14,846 nt of DNA, from the NCBI GenBank assembly GCA_037447655.1, contig JBBHKE010001785.1:126001-140846 (forward strand). The letters run 5' to 3'. Numbering within the stretch: the first letter of the stretch is position 1; each line of letters starts with the position of its first letter. The stretch is from Zygnema cylindricum (lineage: Eukaryota; Streptophyta; Zygnematophyceae; Zygnematales; Zygnemataceae). Below, one piece after another: positions 7,209 through 14,846 of this stretch. The translations under genes were made by a program, and so were the position numbers. Below the pieces are notes generated by a model. It did no database searches and was not told where the DNA came from. It saw only the letters and a list, made by a program, of their open reading frames with translations.

Positions 7209-9503
7209 ATGGCTGAAAATAGCTATGGACAACACCCCACTCTAACCGAATCTGTCGAGCGAAGACGAGCCTCTCGGCCATTTCCACCAACTAGAAGGGC
7301 TTCACATTCTCCTTCTTTTTATTCGGTTGCTTTTACTCACTCTCCTATAATTGGACCAGCTACCCGCTCAAGGCAACCTCACCTTAAGTTCCCGGTTCCA
7401 CCACCAGATTTACATGACACTGTTGGGAGGAACGAGCTTAGGGCTTTGTATGGGCAACAATCACATGATCACAGGGGTCCTAAAGATAGTAATAGAGGAG
7501 CTAGGTCGAGAGCAGATGTGTCAGAATCATGGAGGAGCCAGGGGAAGGAAAAACCGAAGATGTCTTTGCTACCACATTCTGTTTTTTTGTCTCCCAAATC
7601 CATTACTTTGGGGAGCGGTTATGGAAGACGAAACCCGAGAGATCTAACAGCTAGGAGGCCTATATTGGACCTAGGGGATCCCTCAACATTGAATTTTCCC
7701 ACATCTTCATCACCTTCCCCAAATTTTGGCAGGGTTTTTTCGAAAGAGGGGATAATTGCTGGTAATCTCTCACCCACGAGGGAGGGGAGAAATCAAGAGC
7801 AAGGAGGGGTAGTTTCGGAATTAGTTGTAGAGGATATACAACTTAAATTACCGGTCCTGATTTCAGAGTTATTTGAGGATGAGGGAAAAATAGAAACACC
7901 TGGAGAACCACTTTTTAGGGAAGGAGAGGAAGGGGACCAAGAGGCTGCACCCGTGGTTGCACAACGAGATTGGAGTCTTTTCTCCAACAAATCGGCAGGT
8001 ATTGGAGTTATGGTGGAGGAGGAGCTAGGTGTAGGTGGAATAGGGCCGAGATATGAGTTAGTTCCAATTCCATCATTGGTACTTACTCTGACCAACAATC
8101 CAGAACTACACTCCATTCTTTTTCGATACTGGTGTGCTAGAGCCCCTAATCCAAGGGAAGCACCTTTGGAAGAGATTCGTGACATTGATAAGATTCCAAC
8201 ACCTATTCCTTCTTGTTTCGAGCATCTTCTTCCAACTCCTCCTCCTATTGATCCAGTTTTCCCTCCCATTATTCGTTCGGTGCGACACCAGCGATTTGAT
8301 TTAACCGGGTTAATGTTTGCCATCCAGGCTAAGTTGACCATTGGGGTAGAGAGGGATGTTCCAACGGAGTTAGGAAAGAGTGGGAAGGAAAAGGATGGAA
8401 TTCGAGAGGTCAGGAAAATTAGAAGGGAAGTAGGGGAATCATCAAGGCCAGTAGTTGATCCATTGGGGGTTGGGCGATTTCCTAAAAAGAGACCACAAGG
8501 GGTTATAGAGACTGATGATACTCTTTCTGGATCTGAGGCATTGGTACATGAAAGGACGGGGATAAAAGCAACACCCATTTCATCACCAAATGGAATAGAC
8601 AATCGGAGAGTTAGACTTCGACTAGATCTAGGGGTGATTCTCAAGGAGAATTTTCAGAAAGTACGAGAAAAATTGGAAATCAGGTTGCAGCAACTCTCAC
8701 CCATACCTATAGCTATACCACTTATCACTCCCCAGACAAGAGCAAACCCTTCTCCTTCTCTTTCTTCTCCCTCTAGCTCCTCCACCTCGTCTTCTACACC
8801 ATCTTCACCCATTTCCCCTCTTCCTCCTTCAAGAGGTTTACCCCTCAACCCTACCTTTAACTCTTTTCATTTCCATCCTCCACCTAGTGATGGAGAGGAA
8901 CATTTACACCGGCAGGGTGATGGAGGTAACATTATAGATAAATCAATTTTATCTCATTCTACTCCCTCATCACCATCCACCCGTTTTTCACTTCCTTCTC
9001 CAAAATCCTCGTCATTGGTCCTTGATTCTTACAGTCCTTCGGAGCCACCCGATCCTCCTTCACCGATTGGGAGTGTGCCGTCTTTGGGGAACCCTATTTC
9101 TCCTATTTTTGATACCACTTCTTCGAAAAATAGAGGATTTCGATTGCCGCTTGAAGACAGTTTCTGCATGGGGGATAATTCGAGGTTATTTACAGGGGAT
9201 GCATCACGCATTTCTTTTTCTTTGTTTAAACTCCAATGGGATTATTTTTATGTCGCTGAAGTTATCAAGTACCGAGGAGGTGTGGTTCCGGCCGACTTAG
9301 AGCAGATGTTATTTCCGATGATGGTAGATCGATTGGCAGGAGGGGCTTTGTTAGATTATATGGAGAGGAAGACCGGTTTGACTGCCCCAACTATCAAGAT
9401 TTCGGACCCGACTTTGGATCACGCCCATGTTACTACGATGGCTGATCTCGAGGCAACCATCCGTCACCCTATTTCAGCCACGTACACTTTTGATGATAAG
9501 TAA
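7209..9503 (+). CDS. Gypsy Gag, N-terminal 764 residues, uninterrupted
   Basis: The start is the ATG at 7209 (ATCCATGG context), the first in the frame. About the first 500 residues are rich in Arg, Pro, Glu and Ser with no known domain. Residues about 510-560 and 595-650 are strongly Ser/Pro-rich and surely disordered. From about residue 670 (FKLQWDYFYVAEV, EQMLFPMMVDRLAGGALLDY) it looks like the start of a capsid helical domain. The TAA at 9501-9503 is a single break: the same frame continues at once with capsid-like sequence. Usual Gypsy Gags are about 300-500 residues, so this extension is large. An unbroken 2.3 kb frame contrasts with the ruined downstream genes. Start and Gag role are inferred from position and the downstream CCHC motif. 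Confidence 0.75.
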   Translation: MAENSYGQHPTLTESVERRRASRPFPPTRRASHSPSFYSVAFTHSPIIGPATRSRQPHLKFPVPPPDLHDTVGRNELRALYGQQSHDHRGPKDSNRGARSRADVSESWRSQGKEKPKMSLLPHSVFLSPKSITLGSGYGRRNPRDLTARRPILDLGDPSTLNFPTSSSPSPNFGRVFSKEGIIAGNLSPTREGRNQEQGGVVSELVVEDIQLKLPVLISELFEDEGKIETPGEPLFREGEEGDQEAAPVVAQRDWSLFSNKSAGIGVMVEEELGVGGIGPRYELVPIPSLVLTLTNNPELHSILFRYWCARAPNPREAPLEEIRDIDKIPTPIPSCFEHLLPTPPPIDPVFPPIIRSVRHQRFDLTGLMFAIQAKLTIGVERDVPTELGKSGKEKDGIREVRKIRREVGESSRPVVDPLGVGRFPKKRPQGVIETDDTLSGSEALVHERTGIKATPISSPNGIDNRRVRLRLDLGVILKENFQKVREKLEIRLQQLSPIPIAIPLITPQTRANPSPSLSSPSSSSTSSSTPSSPISPLPPSRGLPLNPTFNSFHFHPPPSDGEEHLHRQGDGGNIIDKSILSHSTPSSPSTRFSLPSPKSSSLVLDSYSPSEPPDPPSPIGSVPSLGNPISPIFDTTSSKNRGFRLPLEDSFCMGDNSRLFTGDASRISFSLFKLQWDYFYVAEVIKYRGGVVPADLEQMLFPMMVDRLAGGALLDYMERKTGLTAPTIKISDPTLDHAHVTTMADLEATIRHPISATYTFDDK

Positions 9504-10517
9504 CATAATGAGATATTGGCTTACTCCCAGATGAAGAGATCAGAGTATGCCGCTATTGCTGCTACAAGGATGGAGGCGAATTCCCAACCTTGTACCACAT
9601 TACTAGGTATATGGGAGACTCAGTATACGGAGCGAAATGAGGCCTCCATGAGAGAGTTTCATGAATTTAAACCGAAGCCTGATGAGACTCCTATCACTAT
9701 GTATAACCGTCTTGCTAACCTTTGTGTTCGAACTCAACAAGATATTAAAAATCCGTTGATAATTGCTAAGTTTGAACACGCGTTGTCGAAATCCCTTGAC
9801 CTGAAAACGACCCGAAATTTAGAAAATTGGACAGCTCAAAAAGCTCTCAATGGCCTTTCTATCACTGCTTTCGATCTTGCCACCGTTGCTCGGAAATACC
9901 ATGACCACTTTGCCGATCGGGAAGCTCAAAAGAGGACCATGACAACGAAAGTTAGTAAAGAGGAATTATTTTCTAGATCGAACACTCTTTTTGTCACCAA
10001 TATTGAATTGAATGCTGCCATATCAAGAGCAATGAAAGGGAAGGGACTGGCAGAGCCGAATCCGCACGCTCATGGAGCGGATAAACAGATCTTATTCTCA
10101 TGTAACAATTGTGGAGAGGTTGGACATGGTTGGCAAAAATGTCTGAGACCTTTATCAGTTGAGTTAGCAGCAAAGAAGGCAAAGATTGACGCCGAACAAG
10201 ATGCTCGGAATGTGGCACGTGGAGTTGGTGATCAGAGGGAGTTGAAAGATGGTGGAGGTAAGCACAACGAGAAAAGAGGTGACACATCATATGCACAGCA
10301 GGTGGAATTTTAGAGAATTTGTCGAATTAGGCTTCCTCGGTTGGACCATCGGAACATTCGTGATGATTTGCGGGCAAAGTTCTCTATTATTAACACGACA
10401 TGCGAGGCATGTGGACATCAAAGCCATATGGCGGCTCAATTTTTTCAAAAACACGGGATTACAAAAGAATTTTTTAAATATGTGAAGACTAATCCTGCTA
10501 CCGGAAAGCATTTATGA
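9504..10517 (+). pseudogene. Gypsy Gag C-terminal part: capsid and two CCHC knuckles
   Basis: This continues the 7209 frame after the TAA at 9501. The segment RMEANSQPCTTLLGIWETQY to ARKYHDHF fits the helical capsid region of retrotransposon Gags (PITMYNRLANL is typical). A canonical nucleocapsid zinc knuckle, CNNCGEVGHGWQKC, lies at 10101-10142 and would bind the genomic RNA. A TAG at 10311-10313 interrupts the frame. Beyond it a second knuckle-like motif, CEACGHQSHMAAQF at 10401-10442, has Phe in place of the final Cys. The frame closes with TGA at 10515-10517, overlapping the ATG of the next frame. Stop-to-stop coherence across both breaks shows they are lesions in one protein. Confidence 0.85.
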
Positions 10518-11341
10518 GTATTTCCACTTTTTGTGAGATTTATCTCTCTCGTGGGACATTTCAACCCGAAGGGGAGAGGAACGAACGCGATCCGGTTTGG
10601 GGGGCACAATTCAGAAATCCAACACCTCTTGAGACGAAATTACAGAAAGAGTTGTTGGATGTCAAAATCAAACTTGATTCATTGATGAGAGAGAACGCAA
10701 GCAAGGGTGTTTTTTCTTCAAAGTCAGCCAAAAAATTAGAGAAAGAGGCACGATTGACTTACCTAACTCACCAAATGTCAACTTTATAGACGGAAGATTC
10801 ACATTCAAAGGAGGATCCGGAAGGATGGGAGATTTCAAACCACTCTCGGATGAGTGGATTGTTTGTAGGTGATCCGATTTTGTTTAAAGTTGGCATAAGA
10901 GAGAGTAGGATACAATTACAAAAAAATACTGAAGATCAAAGGAAAGACAAGCTACCACAAAGGACCAGTGATCATGGAGGAAAAGGCAATCCGACATTAC
11001 CCTTTTGCCCTTTTACCCTTTTGCAAGTTTTTTTGAAGACGAAAGTTGGTTTAGGGGTTAAAGCCGATTCTCCACCACCATCACCACCAAAGGTAACCAA
11101 TTCTAATGATGGAACCTCTGATTCCTTCTCACCAGAGACTACTGAAGACAAATCGGACGACTCTTCCACTCCTCTCACCACTAAGGTGGATTCTCATCCT
11201 ACTTCGACATCGGATCCGCCCATCACACCTTCTCAACCTTCCGCCATGTTAGTGGATCTTCTCATCCCACACTCTATAGAGTTAGTTCGTACATTGGCTA
11301 ACTCTCACCAAATTTTGGATAAATAACTCATTTCCGCATAA
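10514..11341 (+). pseudogene. Gypsy pol, N-terminal linker before protease
   Basis: This lies in the -1 frame relative to Gag, with its ATG overlapping the Gag stop (ATGA). The first 90 codons include a charged, probably coiled-coil helix (KLQKELLDVKIKLDSLM, then SAKKLEKEARL). A TAG at 10787-10789 interrupts; the frame resumes and becomes Ser/Thr/Pro/Asp-rich and disordered (about 11060-11250), with stops at 11324-11326 and 11339-11341. I recognise no enzyme here. By position it links Gag to protease. It may be part of Gag-Pol made by frameshift or reinitiation, or the frame change may simply be an indel. Confidence 0.6.
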
Positions 11342-11362
11342 GGATCTAAAATCACCAGCAGG

Positions 11363-12024
11363 GTGACATCCACAGATGCTTTTGGAGCACCCATTTCATC
11401 TTCTGATTCCAATTTTGGTGGCTCGGCGAAGGTGCTAATTGCCGATAGGGATTACTCTTCTTTAGCTATTGCATATATTGGATACTCTATTGGACACTTT
11501 AAAATTAATGGTTTCGGTGGTTTCCTCCAAAACGTGGTTGATTCTACGGCCTTTCCTAACTTTATCTCTACTAGTGCTTTAGAGAAATTGCCACCCAATT
11601 GTACCCAAAAGTATTTTCCAGTAACGTGTGCCTAAGCACGGTTAGTAATGGTAATCAACCAGTGTTTGGTATGGTGAAGGGTATGGAAATCGAATTTGGG
11701 AATGATGCAGGTTAAAAGATTACTATTCGGCTCCCCTTTCTTGTGGTAGAGGGCAATCAGTTTGAAGTTTTATTGGGGACCCATACGTGGTCACGGTTGG
11801 GAGCCATGGTAGATTTTTTGAGTGAGCAAATCTCCATTCCGGATTTGTCCACTTCGCTTGCTCGTCGTGTTTTTGTCACTCTCACCTTGTGGGGACGTCA
11901 CCATTCACAAGAAGCAGCAGCAGGCTGCTACTCCGTCTATATTAGCAATGCTCCCTCCATTCATTCTTTTAAATTTTCCGTGGAATCAGAGAATGCATCC
12001 ACCGACATTGCACCCCTTATATAG
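11363..12024 (+). pseudogene. Gypsy aspartic protease
   Basis: This is the retropepsin-like protease that would cut the Gag-Pol polyprotein. The active-site block is VVDSTAFPNFIS, with Asp at 11540-11542; the normal DSG or DTG reads DST, which should cripple catalysis. The frame ends at a TAA (11633-11635) and coherent protease sequence resumes in another frame from about 11641 (VSNGNQPVFGMVKGMEIEF), with a TAA at 11713-11715. The C-terminal family block LLGTHTWSRLGAMVDF lies at 11770-11817, equivalent to the usual ILG..W....GA. The frame closes at 12022-12024. The methyltransferase domain begins about 140 bp further on. Identification rests on these two blocks and on order. Confidence 0.8.
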
Positions 12025-12164
12025 CAATTCCCAATCTCCGCTGAGTGGGAGGAATCCCACAAACAGACGAAAAGGTGTTCAAGGTTCTGATAGATGAGAA
12101 GACATTGCCTTGTCCGACTAAAGAATCTAATAGAGGGACCTAATTTCGACATTTGGTTGAGGGC

Positions 12165-13185
12165 CAGATCCTCGAGAGGTGGTTGATTTGACACCGAAGC
12201 TGGCAGGGTTAACGTTAATCTCATTATTTTTTGGCACCAGTACGGATTTAGAAGCTATACTAATGAACGACCACCAGATTAGAAGTTATTGAGCCGTGGA
12301 AATTTCATCTTCAGCTCGGACTGCGAGTGAATGTCGAGTATTAGAGCTTCATCGATTTTACCCAATTACCTGTTTCTTCCATTTCACAATCTCATCATCG
12401 TCTCCCACAAAATGTTGACTTGATTTCTTCACAAGAAAACCGAGATTTGGGAGGGGTAGATTTAGTGATAGCTGGTTGGCCTTGTTGAGGTATTCTCATG
12501 TAGGGAATGGAAGGGGAAATAGTGACATTCAGAATCGTTTATTCTATCAGATGGTTTTTATCCTCAACCTTTTGCAACCACATCAGCATAAGACGTTGGG
12601 ATACTTGCTGGAAAATGTTGTTCTGACACAACTACTGGCACTGAAGATGAAGAAGATGCAGCAGTAGTCATCGTAGAACAAAACAAGAGAGGAAGCTTCC
12701 ACAAATACCGATGGCTGAACAGCAACTTTGACAGACTATAACTTTCAGAAATATGCTCTAAACTTCCTGAAAATTTACCACAATGTAGCTAACATATAAA
12801 GGAACACACCGGGGGATTACAAAAGCGTCCACCAAACCTCACCGTCAATCAGATTTTAGACAAAGGTCGTACAACTACTCCTATCACATCTACATCTCGA
12901 CAACTATTTTTTGACTGCAACAAATCTGGTCAACCAAGAAACACACTCCCCACTTTGGTTTCATTTCCTCGGAGCCATGCTTATCGTTAAGGTTCCCCCC
13001 GCATGATCTTTTACACTAATACAAAGAAATGGGATGTGCCTAATATCAATGAACGAGAACGAGCCATGGGTTTTCGCACCAATACTACTGCTGCTCCTAA
13101 TCTCTCCCTTGACACCCGTTGCCGTTTGATTGGTCAAGCTATGGATTTACACGCATTACAATGGTTAGTTAGTCTTACACTATAA
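12165..13185 (+). pseudogene. Cytosine-5 DNA methyltransferase domain inside the Gypsy element
   Basis: The enzyme would transfer a methyl group from S-adenosylmethionine to cytosine C5. Conserved blocks occur in order. Motif I-like LFFGTSTDLEA is at 12224-12256, degraded from FxGxG, and AVEISSSAR at 12293-12319 corresponds to motif II. RLPQNVDLIS (12399-12428) leads to motif IV DLVIAGWPC at 12459-12485, with the catalytic Cys at 12483. After a TGA and a one-base shift comes YSHVGNGRG (12491-12517), and motif VI LLENVV has its Glu at 12611. Then come TLPTLVSFPRSHAYR (from 12943), NERERAMGF (13048-13074) and motif X-like IGQAMDLHAL (13129-13158). Length, about 340 codons, fits a catalytic domain. 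Motif VIII was not found; 12668-12930 is too damaged. Stops (12290, 12486, 12665, 12988) and at least three frame changes make it a pseudogene. Confidence 0.85.
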
Positions 13186-13430
13186 CATGGTCTTTTGCAT
13201 TCTCACCAGCATCGCACTTCATTTTTACAAGCTCCAGCTCGCCTGGCTATGCATGTCACACTAGCGCTTCGGGGGGGGAGAGATAGAAAAAATCATCAAA
13301 AGATCCAACAACATAAAACAAAGGAGGGGGGACCAAAAGAACGAGAGAAGCAAGTGCATAAGGTAGAGGATGTTTTGTGGGTGTCTAGTAGGGTTTTACA
13401 GGAAGAAGATAGAGCAAAAGGGTTGGGGGG
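13186..13430 (+). pseudogene. Degraded linker between methyltransferase and RT
   Basis: The reading frame continues in pieces: HSHQHRTSF and ALRGGRDRKNHQK, then a Lys/Glu-rich basic stretch (KEGGPKEREKQVHKVEDV). At a run of G (13425-13430) the frame shifts by one base into the RT frame. No domain is recognisable; it is probably a polyprotein linker. Confidence 0.5.
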
Positions 13431-14323
13431 GACGAGTTTGATCCGTCCCAGTGGACGAGGCCACCAAAGAGTTTTGCAGTTGTAGAACTAGGTAAAATGG
13501 ATTGGATTATTGGAGAACGGTTAGAGGAGAGCCAAACCTCTAGAATTGTGGATCTATTGGGAAGGAATAGGGATGTGTTTTCGTGGGCTTATACAAATGT
13601 TGGGATTTACAAGGGCAAACCATTTAGGATTGACTTAGTGGACAAATCAACGACAGTTTGGCAAAAACAATATCCTTTAAGCCACTCAGAGAAAGAATTT
13701 GTGAAAGAGAAAGTCCAAAGTTTGGTTGATTCAAGATTAGTACAGGAAAGCACAGGTCTTCATGGGTTTGCCTCACCAACGGTACTGCCTCCAAAAAATG
13801 ATTCTACAGGGAAGACAGTAGACTTTCGAATGTGTGGAGACGATCGAATGTTAAATGCGGCCACTATATCGGACAAGTATCCTATGCCCATTCTGAAGAA
13901 ATATTTGATGCCTTGGTTGGAGCAACTATATATTCTACCTTGGATTTGAAACAGAGATTTCACCTAGTAGCTATGGAACCTAAGCATCGAGAGAGGACAG
14001 CATTTTGGGCAGGTAACAGATTGTACGAGTTGCTTTATATGCCTTTTGGATTGAAAAATGCATCCGCAAAATTTCAACGAGTAATGGATGAAGCTTTATG
14101 AGGGATTGAATGTGCTCAATGCTATATTGACTACGTGATCATTTTTTCTAACAATTTAGAAGATCACCTCATTCATTTAAACATTGTGTTTGATGCTCTG
14201 AGGACGGCAAGCTTAAAGTTTCATCCAGGTAAAGATATATTCGGGGTAGACAAAATTTTGTATTTGGGACATGAGGTTACCCTTAGGACTGTTGGTCCAC
14301 ATATGGTCAAAGTCGCCGCCTAG
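13431..14323 (+). pseudogene. Gypsy reverse transcriptase
   Basis: This is an RNA-dependent DNA polymerase. It opens with DEFDPSQWTRPPKSF, then NRDVFSWAYTNVG and PLSHSEKEFVKEKVQSLVDS, leading to the palm block FRMCGDDRMLN (usual RMCVDYRKLN) at about 13824-13856. A one-base deletion near 13895 moves the frame to EEIFDALVGATIYSTLDLKQ, where the first catalytic Asp is at 13943-13945. Then come ERTAFW and MPFGLKNASAKFQRVM (14039 on). A TGA at 14099 precedes the catalytic YxDD box, which reads YIDY (14123-14134), so the second Asp of the pair is lost. YLGHEVT and a TAG at 14321 follow. The fold is certain by motif order; activity is excluded. Confidence 0.93.
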
Positions 14324-14846
14324 GATGCGTTGCCAGCTCCTACAGATGTTTCTTCACTCCACACATTTTTGGGGTAAGCTAACTATTATAGACGATTTGT
14401 TCCAGAGTTTAGCAGCCGAGCTCAGGCCCTCAATTTACTTTTTAAGGAAAGATCAAGAGTGGCAATGGAAGGAAGAACAATAAGAGGCATTCCAATTTTT
14501 GAAGAATGCGCTTAAAGAAAGCCCGATTCTTTATATGCCAGACCATTCTAGACCATATATTCTTTACACTGATTGGAGTAGATTTGGATTAGGGGCCGTA
14601 TTAGCTCAGCTTGAGTATTCAGGAGCCGAATACGTGGTAGCCTATGCAAGCTGGAGCAACAATAAGGCGGAGGCCTCTTATAGTAGCTATCATAGGGAGC
14701 TTCTGGCAACTGTTTGGGCCATCCAACACTACCGACCATATCTTTATGGCATTCGTTTCACCCTCATCACTGATCACCAACCTTTGAAATGGATAATGGA
14801 GTATAGTAAGCTTACAGGGAAACTTGTTCGATGGGCTTTGATATTG
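14324..14846 (+). pseudogene. Gypsy RT connection and RNase H, runs off window
   Basis: The connection domain (LPAPTDVSSLHTFLG, ANYYRRFVPEF) has a TAA at 14375-14377 and a frame change near 14445. A further TAA lies at 14481-14483 (QEWQWKEEQ, then EAFQFLKNALKESPILYMP). RNase H follows: YILYTDWSRFGLGAVLAQ with the first Asp at 14571, SYHRELLATVWAI with the Glu at 14697, and TLITDHQPLKW with an Asp at 14772. It ends in KLTGKLVRWAL at the window edge. The acidic residues visible here are kept, unlike those of the RT. It would have degraded template RNA during cDNA synthesis. Integrase is expected next. Confidence 0.92.

Larger units (their letters stand above)
7209..14846 (+). mobile_element. 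Ty3/Gypsy retrotransposon carrying a DNA methyltransferase, partial
   Basis: Domains in order are a giant Gag, a linker, aspartic protease, cytosine-5 DNA methyltransferase, reverse transcriptase and RNase H, cut off by the window edge. The order protease-RT-RNase H without an upstream integrase identifies Ty3/Gypsy; integrase and 3' LTR should lie to the right. All coding parts are on the plus strand and in the expected order, but reading frames change at least six times and stops are frequent after 9501. The protease and RT catalytic motifs are both altered. The methyltransferase between protease and RT is an unusual extra domain. Related active copies elsewhere in the genome are expected. 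Confidence 0.88.

Noticed and set aside
7793-8644. 283-residue open frame on the minus strand inside the Gag gene
   Set aside because: It is a shadow of the plus-strand Gag frame, Ser-rich because the sense strand is rich in GGA/GAG codons, with no domain or start context.
9501-9509. Viral-type readthrough context after the Gag TAA
   Set aside because: The following bases (CATAAT) do not match the CAR-YYA readthrough context; kept only as a question for comparison with relatives.
10470-10517. Programmed -1 slippery site at the Gag/Pol junction
   Set aside because: The ATTTTTTAAA tract is not in the right register and lies upstream of a stop in the -1 frame (10490), so slippage there could not enter Pol.
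14688-14711. Loss of the RNase H catalytic Glu (SYHRELLA)
   Set aside because: The conserved Glu aligns with the one just before LLA, which is present; the His lies two positions earlier.

Overview
The window is nuclear DNA of a plant-type genome made almost entirely of decayed transposable elements; no host gene, rRNA or tRNA is recognisable. The evidence is a Ty1/Copia pseudogene array, a Ty3/Gypsy element with a plant-style RT and RNase H, an inverted-repeat DNA transposon and several satellite arrays. The lineage cannot be fixed from sequence alone. A Gypsy element carrying a cytosine methyltransferase recalls reports from charophyte algae, so a streptophyte such as a fern, lycophyte, bryophyte or gymnosperm is plausible, but that is a guess.

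Layout. 1-482: C-terminal RNase H of a Copia polyprotein, then a polypurine tract. 505-1040 and 2147-2682: two direct LTR/leader copies, about 95% identical. Between them lies a broken Copia gag-protease (1041-2152); after the second lies a gag truncated at 2912. 2913-3159: unrecognised. 3201-3660: polypurine minisatellite bracketed by a perfect 33-bp direct repeat. 3700-5000: AT-rich DNA with a three-copy diverged repeat. 5005-6785: a 1.78-kb hAT-like non-autonomous transposon with inverted ends, CGATATATCG palindromes in both arms, a 50-bp AT-rich satellite and a 55-bp palindromic satellite. 6786-7208: leader-like DNA. 7209-14846 (runs off the window): one large Ty3/Gypsy element.

The Gypsy element is the main interest. 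Its order is a very large Gag (about 1,100 codons, long Ser/Pro-rich N-terminus, two CCHC knuckles), a linker, an aspartic protease, a cytosine-5 DNA methyltransferase domain, reverse transcriptase and RNase H. The methyltransferase shows motif I, the WPC catalytic cysteine, the ENV glutamate, and late ERERAMGF and GQAMD blocks, spread over three frames. In a live relative, Gag would package the RNA, protease would mature the polyprotein, RT/RNase H would copy it, and the methyltransferase could methylate the cDNA or host DNA. This copy is dead: it has multiple stops and frameshifts, protease DST for DSG, and RT YIDY for YIDD. The first 764 codons of Gag are nevertheless uninterrupted.
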